A DNA stretch of 64,000 nucleotides from Symbiodinium microadriaticum. Taxonomy: Eukaryota; Sar; Dinophyceae; Suessiales; Symbiodiniaceae. The notes beneath the pieces are model-generated. The model searched no databases. It was not told where the DNA came from and saw only the letters and a program-made list of their open reading frames with translations. Both the position numbers and the translations under genes were made by a program. Below, one piece after another: positions 21,955 through 32,533 of this stretch (the stretch's first letter is position 1; each line of letters starts with the position of its first letter). The DNA lies in NCBI GenBank assembly GCA_001939145.1, contig LSRX01001139.1:1-64000 (forward strand), written 5' to 3'.

Positions 21955-22090
21955 GTTGTGGTTGTGCTCCTTGGCTGATTGCAAGATCGTTACAGAAACT
22001 TTGCCGCCATCGCACACATCACCCTTTGTTAGCTCTTGTGGCAAAGCCATGCCAAGCGTCACCCACCAATCCGGAAAGCCTGCGGAGCAA
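21955..22090 (-). CDS. Possible exon joining the domain to the stalk
   Basis: On the minus strand an AG-G acceptor (tgctccgcag/gctttcc) is followed by FPDWWVTLGMALPQELTKGD and VCDGGKVSVTILQSAKEH, which looks coding. It runs into the start of the Ser/Thr tract but in another frame. The true junction could not be worked out. Confidence 0.3.
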
Positions 22091-22299
22091 CCATACTCTG
22101 ACATGCGTCTCGACACCTTTCAATGAAGATGTCTGAATCCTAAGTACGGCCTGTGAACGTGCCCTGTGTAGCCCGGCCGTTCGGGTTGGCGGCATAAACA
22201 AAGAGAAAGCGCTCTGTGGCAGCAGTACCCTTTGAACGTCAGGACACAATGGCAAGCAATGTGCTGCCGCTGCAGTTGCCGTGAGATCTGAACAATGCC

Positions 22300-22609
22300 T
22301 AGGGGCGTTTGTAATCTCGTAGGACGACCGACTCGCACCCACTGAGTCGATCATCCGCTCGTTGGTCCCCAAAGCATCCTCTGCCAAGTACAGCTGGAAC
22401 TCCGACACAAAGCCTCATTCCAGGGCATCGAAGGCATCCGGATATTCCGGTCATTCTCATTTCGAGCGAACAAGAAGAAACCGTTGAAATAGGTGTGCTT
22501 ACTTGGGCAGAACACCAAAGTCTGTGGTTGCAGCACCACGCTGCCAACTCACAGTGCCTCCGATGGAATTTTCATGAAAGTCGTCGTCCGTGAACTGAAC
22601 GCTCGCCAC
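22300..22609 (-). CDS. Beta-sandwich (FN3-like) surface-domain exons
   Basis: One exon at 22503-22609 is bounded by an acceptor (gcgctgcccag/gtgg) and a gtaagc donor. It encodes VQFTDDDFHENSIGGTVSW and then about 15 residues. The next coding stretch, about 22300-22400, encodes LYLAEDALGTNERMIDSVG. Together they give the order V-x-F-T-D-x-D, G-T-V-S-W, Y/L-x-L-A-E-D seen again at 40.2-40.3 kb, which I recall as a repeated extracellular domain of dinoflagellates. The fold (beta-sandwich) is inferred from strand-like alternation. Between them, FFLFARNENDRNIRMPSM in another frame also looks coding and may be a further strand or a decayed copy. The exon phases do not join perfectly, so either a splice site is misread or the gene has an indel. 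It lies upstream of, and on the same strand as, the Ser/Thr stalk. Confidence 0.55.
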
Positions 22610-22640
22610 CTGGGCAGCGCCAATTCACGGTTGCTGACTG

Positions 22641-22900
22641 CTAGCTGCAGCTGCGACATGCTGCAACCCGTTTCAAACGAGAATCCGCAATGTCACCACC
22701 CAATGTCCGGCTAGATGTGTCGTAAAGTGCCACCTTAGCCATGACATGAATCGGACCATTTTGTCCTCCTAGTCTGCATGATACTCTGACCATTCCACAC
22801 ACTGGACGCAGTCTGAGGCAACTTGCAAGACCAGCTTCTTGGAAGGCGGTCTCTGAAGAAACTCCCTCAGCTGGCCGCAAAACCGAGAGTGAATCTACGT
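22641..22900 (-). CDS. Probable upstream exon of the surface-protein gene
   Basis: The minus-strand frame contains MVRVSCRLGGQNGPIHVMAK and VALYDTSSRTLGGDIADSRL, with alternating hydrophobic residues like a secreted beta domain. It sits 35 bp from the beta-sandwich exon on the same strand. No family is named; boundaries are unknown. Confidence 0.35.
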
Positions 22901-22961
22901 GACTGGTCGCGATAAAGTCAGAAAAAAACACTGGATCCAAACAGAGGGGCAACTGCCACAC

Positions 22962-23997
22962 CCCTGTCTGAGTTTAACGCTACATTCCAAAGTTTGGTTG
23001 TTGGATGTGAAGACGTCGTGAGGTGTCCGTGACGACACCTCTTCCGTGGGCAGTAACGGTGGCCGCACCAAATGTAACTCAAAGGTGCTCGTGATTCAGT
23101 TTACGGTGCATGTGCCGTTCCACGGCCTTCACTTCAATTTACACATCCATGCAGCCAGATGCGGCTTGTTCCTTCGCTTCTGCCCAAACCAGGACGGTTC
23201 GGCCTAGAGGTGGGGCATGGGGTCGGGAGCGTGCCGGAACTCTTGGTTTCCTGTGCTCCGCTCAGATTTCGGCTCCACGCCTGTTTCCCTTGCCATGGCT
23301 CCGGCGCAGGGAGCCGGCAAGCAAGGCAAATCCTTCATTGGCAATGTGTATAGTAGTCTGCGGATGGGATGTGGCTGGAAATTTTGACATGATATGACAT
23401 GATTCTATCAAGTTATTTTTCACCACATTCTTAAGTCATTGTGCCGGGGTTTTGGTTTTCACTTTCTCTCGCCCGCTCGCACTGCACACCGTGCAAAAAA
23501 ACAGGATACGTGAGAACCAACACAAAATGACACAAACACATGCAGACACGCAGCGCTCACATGCAAAGGACATGAAGACACACAGCACGCGCACAGGACA
23601 CGCAAGAACGACACGCGCTTGCAAAGGCACACACCGACTCCCACCCCCACCCCTACCCCCACCGGCCCCCACCCACACAATGTTGGTGATCATTGTGTTC
23701 ACGCAAATGAGATGACGATTTCCGAGTACTGTATGCAAGACAGAAGGAATGGCATACGCACCTGCCCCGTTGCGTCAGACGCAAAGGAATGATGCAGAAC
23801 GAAAATGATATGGAAGAACGAAGACAACGTGTATCCGCCAGCTCTCCATGCCGGGGCCAGGAGCAGATACGTGCAAGTACGCTTGCCTGGCATGTGGAGG
23901 AGAGCTTGGTTGGGCGGAGCTCCCCCACATTCCCCTGCATCAAGTATGGGAAGTGACTCCTCTGTGTTCATGAACGAGAACAGTACAGACACATAGT
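22962..23997. other. Unassigned sequence
   Basis: Contains a low-complexity CA/CAC stretch at 23521-23680, including a C-rich run (acccccacccctaccccc). No supported gene. Confidence 0.4.
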
Positions 23998-24270
23998 TTG
24001 GCACGGCACGATAGACTGCGACGAGTTACTGACAGGACCGAACGACGACAGACTACGGAAACCATACAAAATGACAGAGAAGCTTCACTTTAGAGTTGGT
24101 TACCCCAGTGCCACAAGGGGGCCCACTGGCTACTCCGAAAGCAGGTATGTCTGGCTGATCGGGCCTGGGCAGTGACTGTCAGGATCTGTCAGGCATGCAC
24201 TGCCCCCTCTGCAGCAAGATGGTTCTCTCACTCAAAAGTCGCCATGTCCAGGCGTGCACACACACATGCC
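23998..24270 (+). repeat. Direct repeat A (left copy)
   Basis: This matches 27843-28115 in the same orientation with moderate divergence. Shared phrases are ggcacgg-acga, ctgcgacgagtta, 'cagagaagcttc', tagagttggttac, 'ccactggcta' and gtcgccatgtccaggcgt. It is the 3' copy relative to the minus-strand reverse transcriptase between them. Confidence 0.85.
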
Positions 24271-24392
24271 TTGAAAACAGGGCTGCAGCAGAAACGGTGG
24301 TGCAATCGAAAAAGACAGTATGTGCGAATCGGTCGTCATGTGCAGGCGTGTACATACACACATGCTCTGTAGCAGGGCTGCAGCAAATTCGT
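24235..24392 (+). repeat. Two-unit tandem repeat, period about 98 bp
   Basis: gtcgccatgtccaggcgtgc ... gggctgcagca (24237-24292) recurs as gtcgtcatgtgcaggcgtgt ... gggctgcagca (24332-24386). It overlaps the end of direct repeat A. Confidence 0.7.
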
Positions 24393-24892
24393 GCTTTTTT
24401 AACAGAAAGGCCAATAAGCCGACAGAGAGGCTTCTAGGAAGTCATCGACTGGCACTATCGGATCATGCAGGCTGTAGGGCAATCTGGCCGTCTTCCTGCT
24501 ACATGGAGCGACTACGCTTGCGCTTCAACGGTGAACTCGGGCTGCCCTCACTATCGGTAGTGGGAGGTCTGTTTTCACGAGACTTGAATCTGATCCATAA
24601 GCACATCACCTCGAACCACTGCCACCACCATGTGATGCTGCCATCGGTGTTCTCTGTGGAGCGCCATGACCAGCGCCAGAAGGCTGGTTGAGGCGGGGGT
24701 GTGCTGCTGCGATCTCTGTCTGCCATCTTGTTATAGATGGTGCAAGCAAGGAAACGGCTGCGGATGAAAACAGTGCAAAAGAGGATATTGCCATGCAGTT
24801 GCAAGTTCAGTGGAACACTTTACCCAGCGCATCACTGATCACTCGAGATGGATAATGCTCTGACGCGACGAGCCTGCATGAATGGAAGGCGT

Positions 24893-25260
24893 TCGATGTC
24901 CATGTAGATCCTTTCGATCAGAGAGGTGTTTTATGCCAGTCGAAAGTCTTGTCGACGCGGCCGCTGAATTTTGCCGCATCGGAGGTGCTGATGTTTGATC
25001 CAAATCTTGGCGATGTTGCCCAATCGGGCAGTGGTTGCAAGGTCATGATGGTGACAATGCAAAATCACCGTCCAGGAGTATCCGGCTTCGATCGTCCGGA
25101 GCTGGGGAACAAAACCCATCCTGTTGCTCCATTCTTCAAGAGCTTGTTCGGTGAGATGTGTGGCGCTCTCCCAATCAAAGGTCCGAATTCGGATGGCCGA
25201 TGTTCTCCAATCGGTCACACCTAAGTGCAGCTGGAGATGGGTGAGGTAGCTGACCACCTT
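24893..25260 (-). repeat. Duplicated coding-like block, copy A
   Basis: Diverged direct repeat of 25463-25890; both contain gatgtccatgtagat, gtccaggagta and tccaatcggt-aca in the same order. The minus-strand reading gives LHLGVTDWRTSAIRIRTFDW and later YSWTVILHCHHHDLATTARL. It aligns with copy B (LLLDVTDWTPLRPSNALG; YSWTAAQSCYHLTLRSQAG), so the block once encoded protein and both copies are now broken by stops or frame changes. Probably retroelement-derived, but the domain is not identified. Confidence 0.55.
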
Positions 25261-25462
25261 TCCATGACATCATGGGCAAAGCTTGCATCTGTTCAATTTA
25301 ATGAAAAACAAACACACAAGTGCTACGCTGGAGCCAGTTTACCTGAAATGGGAGCAAGCTAGCACATCGGCATGGCTATCGCGGCACAGAAGAAAATTTG
25401 ATCCGGAGACAAGAATGCACATTGACCGGGACAATGATGCGATGTGCTCTCATATGCTGAAG

Positions 25463-25890
25463 ACGTCCGATGTCCATGTAGATGCGCTCGAGACCGGCGG
25501 ACTTGAGCCAGTTGAACTTCTTATCCACGCGACCACTGAGCTTTGCGACATCCCGGGTATTGATGCTGATGTTCCGTTTTGCTAGGGCCAACATCGGCAT
25601 GACCCATACGTTGTGGCTGTGCTGCCCAGCCTGTGACCGCAAGGTCAGATGGTAGCAAGATTGCGCAGCGGTCCAGGAGTACTTTTTGCATGGATCACAC
25701 GAATTTGGGGTTGGAAGCCCAGCGCCACTCCCTGAGCTTGTCAGCGGTAATCTGCGCTGCATGTCCGGTCGAATTGTTCCCAGCTGACTGCCGGCCCAAG
25801 TGCATTGCTAGGCCTGAGGGGTGTCCAATCGGTGACATCCAAAAGAAGCTCAAGGCAGGTGAGAAAGCTGCCCACCCTTTCCACGGACAT
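25463..25890 (-). repeat. Duplicated coding-like block, copy B
   Basis: Better preserved than copy A. The minus strand reads FLTCLELLLDVTDWTPLRPS, then SWEQFDRTCSADYR, then in another frame DVAKLSGRVDKKFNWLKSAG and YMDIGRLQHMRAHRIIVPVN. It may continue beyond 25890 towards 25935. The last part loosely recalls the post-catalytic segment of reverse transcriptases, but this is a weak impression. Confidence 0.5.
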
Positions 25891-26126
25891 CCTGGGGCAA
25901 AGTTTGCACCTGTCTACCTGGAATTGAGCCACCTGGACTCACTGCGCCAGGGGCGAGAAAACAAGCCTGGCAAAAATTGACACAGCATGAATAGCGCCTG
26001 TAAGCTTTGTCAATGCCTGCAGCCATGTGTTAGCTACATGTTAGCCATGCTCAGAAGGAGCTCCAAGCGTTGGAGACCTTTCATGTAGGTCTTGAAGCTG
26101 ATGGGTGGTGATCTCAATGTATTCCG

Positions 26127-27914
26127 CTAGCATGTCCCGAGACGAGCTGTCCATGGAAAGGATACTGGAGTCGTGGGTGTTACCTCCCTCCACGGCTTCA
26201 TTGCTGGGCTCGGCATCTTGTAGAATTTCCAGAAGTGCTCGGGAAATGCGCTCACAGCGTTCTGTCTGCTGCAAGAGCAAGTGCGCCATCGTGTGGCGGG
26301 GAATCCATGCTGCTGCCACCTTGGACCCTGCATGCCCAATAAAAGGCAACAACAATGCTGCAAGACAAAACAAGGACCCTGCATGTGCACAAATGTCAGA
26401 TTTTGCAAGTATGGGTATCGTAGAGCGCGGCGCCAAAACTTGGATATTAAAGCAACTGTGTTGATGGGGAGTCGCAGTTTATTTGCGGGCTCCCACAGAT
26501 ACTTCAAAATCCATGAGCATGTACACCTCTGGAAAGAGCACTGCTTGATGGTCTGTGATCTTGCAAGACTGCCACTGAGAAGTACGTTCTCAGGCGAAGC
26601 AGACCTAACGCTGGGTAGGTCCCGCGCTTGACACACTCGGTTGTACAAAATGCGCCGGTTCTGCAAACCCAGCTTGAACCCCGCAACGTCGAAAGCGGGT
26701 TCATCTTCCAAGGCGATGTCGCCACCAAGTGATTGTTGAGAAAAAGCTGGACACCTCTGGTAAGGTGACAATTGCCGGTTCCGGGATCCATAGGCGATTG
26801 TCGACGTAGCGAACACAAAGAAGGCTGCGGTTCATGCCAAGGCAGGTTTGCCGGAACGTGCGCTGCCAAATTTCTTCCTGCGCTGCCACCACCATGCCGC
26901 ACAGGGCCGGTGACAGCGGTGAGCCCATGGGCGAGCCATGGGCTTGACGATTCCCGCGGGTGCACACCTTGAAGTGACCTTGAAGTGTTGCACGGTAAGC
27001 GCGTGCAACATGATGGTGGGTATGTCCCCAGCCCATATGCGGACTTGTCGGGTGGCACGGGCTCTGCGCCTTCCTCTGAAGCTGCGAAGGACTGGCTTTA
27101 GCTCTTTGAGATCAACAGTGAAAACGGTGTGAATGTCCAGGCCTTGTCGTTGTCGAGAATGCCCGCGTAATATTCCAGGCTTGCTGGAGTTGAGCAGCAG
27201 AAATGCTGGTGAAAAAATCACTGAGGTCTTGATTGCGGCAATGCAAAGTTTCAGCGGTTCTTTCCTGCAAGAAGTTGCGGACTCTGGTCAACACGTCATA
27301 CACGTTTCCCTTGGCAGAGGCCGAAGGGAAAGCAATTGCGCAAAGTCGGTATAGCAGTCGGGCAGTGGCCTCCAGCAGCGGTCGCATGAAAGCATCCACG
27401 AAGGACAACATGGGCCTCCCCGATTGGAAGTCGGTTTTTGCGCTTGGGGAGCGCATATGCAGTGGGCAGTTTGGAATGAGGGCGAAAAGAACAAGCGTGG
27501 CGTCTTTGCAAGGCACGTTTGGCGGCTGTTTGAACGTCGCGGACTTGATGTTCAATTGCCTCGTCCACAGCTTGGAAGACATTCTGGTTCCCGAAGGTTC
27601 CAGGAAGCATCGTGCGGTACAGCGTAGGGCAGTAGCATACTGCAGCACGGGGCTGGTGATTTTCGCTGCGCCAAACGGCACCTTGAGTTTTGTACTTGAC
27701 GTTGTCGACGGCATTGCTGTGGTACTTGCTTTTTAACTTCCTGCAGGTGCTCCTCCCAGAGCTGTTGGAAAAGTACAGGAAGGCCTCTGGGCGGGCCAGG
27801 CAGGTCATTCTTGTTGCACCCGTCCTTCCACGCGGTGATGAACTGGCACGGTACGAATGCCTGCGACGAGTTAGTGAAAGGAGCAAACGACGACAGATTG
27901 CGGCAACCATACAG
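26127..27914 (-). pseudogene. Broken reverse transcriptase, Penelope-like or related class
   Basis: Reverse-transcriptase motifs occur in order on the minus strand but in different frames. Upstream: AVDEAIEHQVRDVQTAAKRA and a LPTAYALPK motif (about 27430-27560). Then, after a frame change, GRPMLSFVDAFMRPLLEATA (about 27350-27415), motif A as NQDLSDFFTSIS (about 27190-27230), motif B as GSPMGSPLSPALCG (about 26905-26950) and motif C as LLCVRYVDNRLWI (about 26790-26830). A thumb-like region follows (EPAFDVAGFKLGLQNRRILY, about 26640-26720). G-x-P-M-G-S-P-L-S-P and R-Y-V-D are typical of Penelope-like and some other non-LTR enzymes. The usual second Asp of Y-x-D-D is Asn here. At least three frame changes make it inactive as it stands. 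It lies between two direct repeats. Confidence 0.65.
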
Positions 27915-28115
27915 AATGCCAGAGAAGCTTCTCTCTAGAGTTGGTTACTCCAGTGCCACAGGGGCCCACTGGCTAATCCGAAAGCAGACACATATCACCA
28001 TTCACTGAGAGTGTCTTCGTTGGGCAGTGGCTGTCTGGCATGTACTGCCCCCCTGCAGCAAAATGGTTATCTCACTCAAAGGTCGCCATGTCCAGGCGTA
28101 CACACACACACATAT
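27843..28115 (+). repeat. Direct repeat A (right copy)
   Basis: Partner of 23998-24270. It lies about 90 bp upstream (minus-strand sense) of the first recognisable reverse-transcriptase residues, as a 5' terminal repeat would. Confidence 0.85.
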
Positions 28116-29150
28116 GTAGATCCCCGTCGGTGCCGGTTGTCGTCAATCTTATGCAGTCCATCCTTCTCATCTCTTTTCTCATCTTGCCTCTAAACTAAAC
28201 ATTTTCTAGTTGGGAGCTTGCGAAGCCTGAGTAAAGATCAAGATTGTCAAAAGGCCGCATAATGAATTAGGGACTTTTTGTTTCTGGGATTTTTGTGTTT
28301 TCCGTTTTGTATCACAAGCCGAGGCGCGAGACTGTATTTGGCCCACTTTCTTGGGGAGGAGACTTCAGACCTGTGACTTGCATGCCTGGACATGTGGCTG
28401 GAATTGTGTTTGCTTTTTGTTTTGGGGTTCAGGCCCGGTTGGCCAGGCCTCGACGCAACAGCTAAGTTCGAGTTCTTTTCTGGCAAGGGACTTGAGACAG
28501 GTGGCTGAGATGCGTAAACATGTGAAAACCGCTTTGTATTCATGGTCAATTTCGGGTGCTTTTCAGAAGAGGTGAGCTCGGACATGTGGCTGGAATACCT
28601 AGATGCGTGGCTGGAAAGTTTTTGTCAGTTTGTTCGGGGCGAGAACTTACATTGGAGTTCATTAGGCAAGTACGTCAACGGCAGTTGAATGCATGCGATT
28701 TCGCTGGAAGCCACCATGTAATACAAGACTTTTCTTAACAAGCACCTGCACGCGAGATGACATGCTAGGCTGCAGCGCTGCACAAACACAAAGCAGAGCT
28801 GAAGATGTCTTGAATTTTTCTACACCGCAGCTTGGCCGTGACTTTTGTTGCCGTTTTGAAAGGCAGGGGCAGTGTTCGCTACGGATTTCGGCTTTATACC
28901 CCAAAATCAGGACGTGCTTGAGTTCTGTCTGCGTGTTAATGCCGTGCTAAGCTCTGGCAAACCTCATCCCATGGACCCACGTATTTCATCCAATGAATTC
29001 TTCTACATCACCGGCTCATGTGTTAATACGATTAAGTAGGACTTGTGCGTCGGACGGCACAAGGAGGGGCCACTTGCCGAATGGTGAAGCCCCGCCACTC
29101 TAGCACGGCTTAAAACAGTGGGGGCCCCTCCGTTTGAAAACACAATGCTC
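28116..29150. other. Unassigned sequence
   Basis: A phrase ggacatgtggctggaat occurs at about 28390 and 28580. No supported gene. The last 150 bp lead into the hairpin-rich repeats. Confidence 0.35.
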
Positions 29151-29151
29151 G

Positions 29152-29530
29152 CATGGTTGGTTTAACGAAAAACTCATATGCCGCCAAGCAAGCTTGCGCT
29201 AGCGGGGGTTTGGGGGGGCCGCAGGCCCCCGCATTAACAAACTCAATGCTCGCATGGTGAATGGCGGGGTTTAATACGACTCGCACTACGCATGGTGGGT
29301 TTCAAAAACGAGTCATAGGCTGTCAAGCAAACTTGCACATGGCTCAAAACAGGGGGGGGGGGTTGGGGGGGCCCAGCCCCCCCAATGTTCGCATGGTTGG
29401 TTTCCAAAAAAAACCTCATATGCTGTCAAGCAAGCTTGCACAAGCGGGGGTTGGCGGGGCGCAGCCCCCCTGTTTGCAAACATACTGCTCGCTGGTGAAT
29501 GGCGGGGTTTCAAAAGACTCCTATTATGCA
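29152..29530. repeat. Tandem repeats (about 100-140 bp) with G-run/C-run hairpins
   Basis: Three units share cgcatggttggtttc-aaaaactcata-gctgtcaagcaagcttgcac, each followed by a G-rich block facing a C-rich block: around 29204-29233, 29350-29384 and 29443-29471. Each GGGGG...CCCCC pair can form a strong stem on either strand, and the G runs could form quadruplexes. It abuts the 3' end of the LINE. Confidence 0.8.
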
Positions 29531-29639
29531 GGTTGGGGAAGAAGAAGAACTTTCCCAAATGTACTGCCGCCGGATCGACAGCACAAGGAAGACGGCCAGC
29601 CACCCTATCCTTAGAGCCAGCTGACCAAGACAAGACCTG

Positions 29640-29870
29640 AGCACAAGCTTGGCACCTCAGAGGTGCTGCAGAGCCTTGACCAAGACTCCGCTGCCACAAG
29701 TCCAGCACCACAAAGGTACTGCATGCAGAGCCTAGACCAGGACTCAGCTGCCCTGAGTCCATCACCACAGAGGTGTTGCAGAGCCTAGCCTACTGCACAA
29801 CTGCTACAACCAGCACCTCAGAGGTGCAGCATAGCCGAGACAAAGACTCAGCTGCCAAAGCCAGCTGACA
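29640..29870. repeat. Tandem repeat in the LINE 3' region, unit about 50-60 bp
   Basis: Units of the form agcacc(t/a)ca(g/a)aggtgctgcagagcct-gaccaagactc-gctgcc repeat from about 29650 to 29855 in roughly four diverged copies. Each contains a short self-complementary word (cacctcagaggtg). Confidence 0.7.
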
Positions 29871-29904
29871 TCCTTAGTGCCTAGGCCAAGAACACAGCAA
29901 GACC

Positions 29905-30306
29905 TTAGTGGGCGCGGCTCCACCTGAATTCCCAGATAAGAGCCTGAACTTTGCTCATGTACTCCAACACGGCAGTACCCCTGCACTGCCAGCCGAATCT
30001 CCTGCAGAGGCCATCACCCGGGACGGCAGGCCTGCATCCCAGGAGGGGTGAATGCGGACATCTCCAGAAAATGTGATCATGAGTGCCAAGCTCATCACAC
30101 CACATACAGGACGTGGAGAAGCTACCACTAGCATCATGCTGGACCCAAGCGGGGGTGACCGAGGCTCCGAGAGCCACCGTGCGAGCAGGAGCATCAGAGG
30201 CAATAAGCCTCTTAATACTCTTCCAGTCCTTCCTAAGGACGGAAGCGGGGTCGATCCTACCCAGGGAGGCAAGTTCATGTCTGCCCGTCTGGACCTGTCC
30301 CAGCAC
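29905..30306 (-). pseudogene. LINE C-terminal domain with zinc knuckle
   Basis: The reading ends with a stop at 29905. CMWCDELGTHDHIFWRCP is the C-x2-C ... H ... C knuckle common near the C-terminus of LINE ORF2 proteins, where it may bind template RNA. Downstream VLEYMSKVQALIWEFRWSR closes the protein. It is in a different frame from the reverse transcriptase. Confidence 0.75.
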
Positions 30307-30759
30307 CAGAGGCGCCAGCCTTCACGGAGGCAGTGGCCTTGTCCAGCCCTCTGCCGGCGCTGAGCTCCACACCACGTGGTCCGCCTTCCTTGGTCCAGGT
30401 CCAAGGCCTGAGTTCCTGGAACCCAAAACCATTTACGAAGGACAGCGACGGGAGCACCAGCCTTAGCAGTCCAACGAGCGTGTCCTTGCTCGCGGAGTTT
30501 CCAGACAACCCGGAAAAGGTTAGAAGCAGCAATGATGTCAAGGTGAGAGTTCCCACCAAGGATCAAAGCACGCATCCATTTGTTGGCCACACGCACTCAG
30601 CCCTGCCCATTCTTGATGGTAGCCCAGAGCTTGCTCGAGGCAGTAAGCGTAGGCATCCTAGCCAGCCAACCATAACATGCCGCACTGGTCGCAAACATTC
30701 GGGCATAACGCGCGAAGCAGTCATACCCTAGCTTGAGGCTGCCGAGCACCGCGAGCCTT

Positions 30760-32095
30760 TCAGTGGCCATTTTTGCAGCAACCCTTGGACATGCTCTCAA
30801 GCAGGCCAACTCTGGTGCTCCAGGTTTCCCAACCTTGGATTTTGATCTTCAGGCTGTCAACACTGCTGGCCGTGAAGGACCGATCATCCATGAAGACAGA
30901 GGTGCAGCCATCTCGAGCAACCCAAGAAGGGGAGTTGGAGGTCAACCTATCTGCAACCAGCAGACAGCCAGAGAGCAGCAGCAAGGGGGGCCGGCGGGGT
31001 CTCCCTGAGGAACAGCAAGCGGACATGACATGGGTTGTGCCGCAACATGGCCTTGGTAAGACAAGCAACGCTTGTGATTAGTCCACATGCGCCCAGCAAG
31101 AGCGGCGAGACCGTGGTGAAAGCCAGTGTGTTGGAGCAACTGGGCAGTGGCATCAGGGCGGAGGCAGTCGAAGCACTTAGTGTAGTCGAGGCTACCGAGG
31201 AAGCCAGCCTCACTGTAACTATCAAGGACTTTAGCCGCCAGCACCTGGGCATCGGAGCCACAACCATATGCAACATCGGGGTGAATGACTTGTGCCGTCC
31301 AAGCACGACACTCATCTCTTCGAAGCCACGTACTCATGAGCACCCTCCACCAAATGCTCAAGACCGTGATAGGTCTAGCATCGTCCGGCTTGAGAGTGCC
31401 GTTGACGATTTGTGGTCTTTGCTCAAGAACACACAGCGAGCATGCAACTCACCACTCTCAAGCCACCTTTCAATCAGAGCACGGTACCAATTCCACACTG
31501 ACAAAGGCAAATGTCTGGTATTTTCCGCGGCCCATCCATCACCACCAGCGGCCCCTCTCATGGAGGAGGCCTGTTTGTGGAATTGTTGAGCCGACGGAAT
31601 AGTCCAAGCAACCGGGGAAACAGACGCGCTGTTAGCGATGGGCCGAGCAGCTATAGTGTCAGGGTCAGGGGAGGTCGCTTCGACTTTCCGCCAGAAGTGA
31701 GTCCAGTAATCCCGGATAGCTTCAACGGCTTCATCGTTGCCGCAGGCGACCGGACCGTTGGCCGGCTTGATTTGAGGGCTGGGCATGCCTTTTCTGCCTC
31801 GAAGCCAGCGGCCAGCGAACTTCAAGTCACTGACAAAATCTTGCTTCCACTGGTCAAGTCTATCCTTCCGCGTTTTTTGCTCAAGCTCAGACAAGTCCCT
31901 CTTGGCAACTTCAAGCGCTTGGCAAACGTTTCGCACCGACCACCCATGTTCACGCAGCGCAAGACGATGAATCAAGTTGTGGCAGGTACGCGTGTGTTGA
32001 TCTTTGCGGGGGTTGTCATCCTGCAGTCTGAGCATCAGGCAACGCTTGAGATCATAAAGACGGGCAACACGCTTTCGAAGCTTGGTTACACCCAT
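30760..32095 (-). pseudogene. LINE reverse transcriptase, frame-broken
   Basis: Read 5' to 3' on the minus strand: a basic linker (HGWSVRNVCQALEVAKRDLS), QASSMRGAAGGDGWAAENTR as the motif-0 G-x-D-G-W block, RCVFLSKDHKSS as motif 1, GSLDYTKCFDCLRP as motif A with its catalytic Asp, VPQGDPAGPP as motif B, and CTSVFMDDRSFTA as motif C with intact F-x-D-D. Catalytic residues survive but the segments lie in three frames (32095-31358, 31361-30942, 31068-30760). Function: target-primed reverse transcription of the element RNA. Motif order and spacing fit LINEs. Confidence 0.85.
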
Positions 32096-32533
32096 GGCCC
32101 CCGTTTGGGGTGCCGACTTTTATGGCAGGGCTCCAGACCACACATGCCTCAGGCTCTGGCCTTGTGCGCCGCTTCCTTCCGAACGTGTTCGTCATTGTGG
32201 TGGGAAGCGAGGTGAATAAAAGCTTTTCGCATGAGCTCATCAAGGCAAGCAAGAAACAGTTTCCACTCCTTCTCAACATCAACTTGACTTGCTGCTGCGC
32301 AACCGCCCTGTCGAGTGCGTCAACATTGATGCCACTCCACTGTTTCCGAAGCAAGTCTCTCCACTCGCTGTTTGTCAAAGCGTCCGGTTTACCCAGTTGG
32401 GGCCGGAGTCAAGGAAGCCTTGAGCAGACAACTGTCGTGGCAGAGCAGCATCAAGCACAACAGGAATGTGGTCACTGACATAGTAGAGCTGCTGCCACGG
32501 AGCGCAACATTCCGACGGCTTATTTTTGCAATA

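Noticed and set aside
18793-21978. 1,061-codon plus-strand open frame of V, D, E and L
   Set aside because: It is the antisense of the Ser/Thr tract. Its composition fits no protein I know, and the neighbouring exons with real domains are on the minus strand.
23452-23715. His/Thr/Pro-rich ORF
   Set aside because: Derived from CA- and CCCCA-type simple sequence.
29152-29530. CRISPR-like array
   Set aside because: Repeats are long, G/C-run hairpins without regular unique spacers; the sequence is eukaryotic.
30052-31602. Plus-strand ORFs opposite the LINE reverse transcriptase
   Set aside because: RT and zinc-knuckle motifs are clearly on the minus strand.
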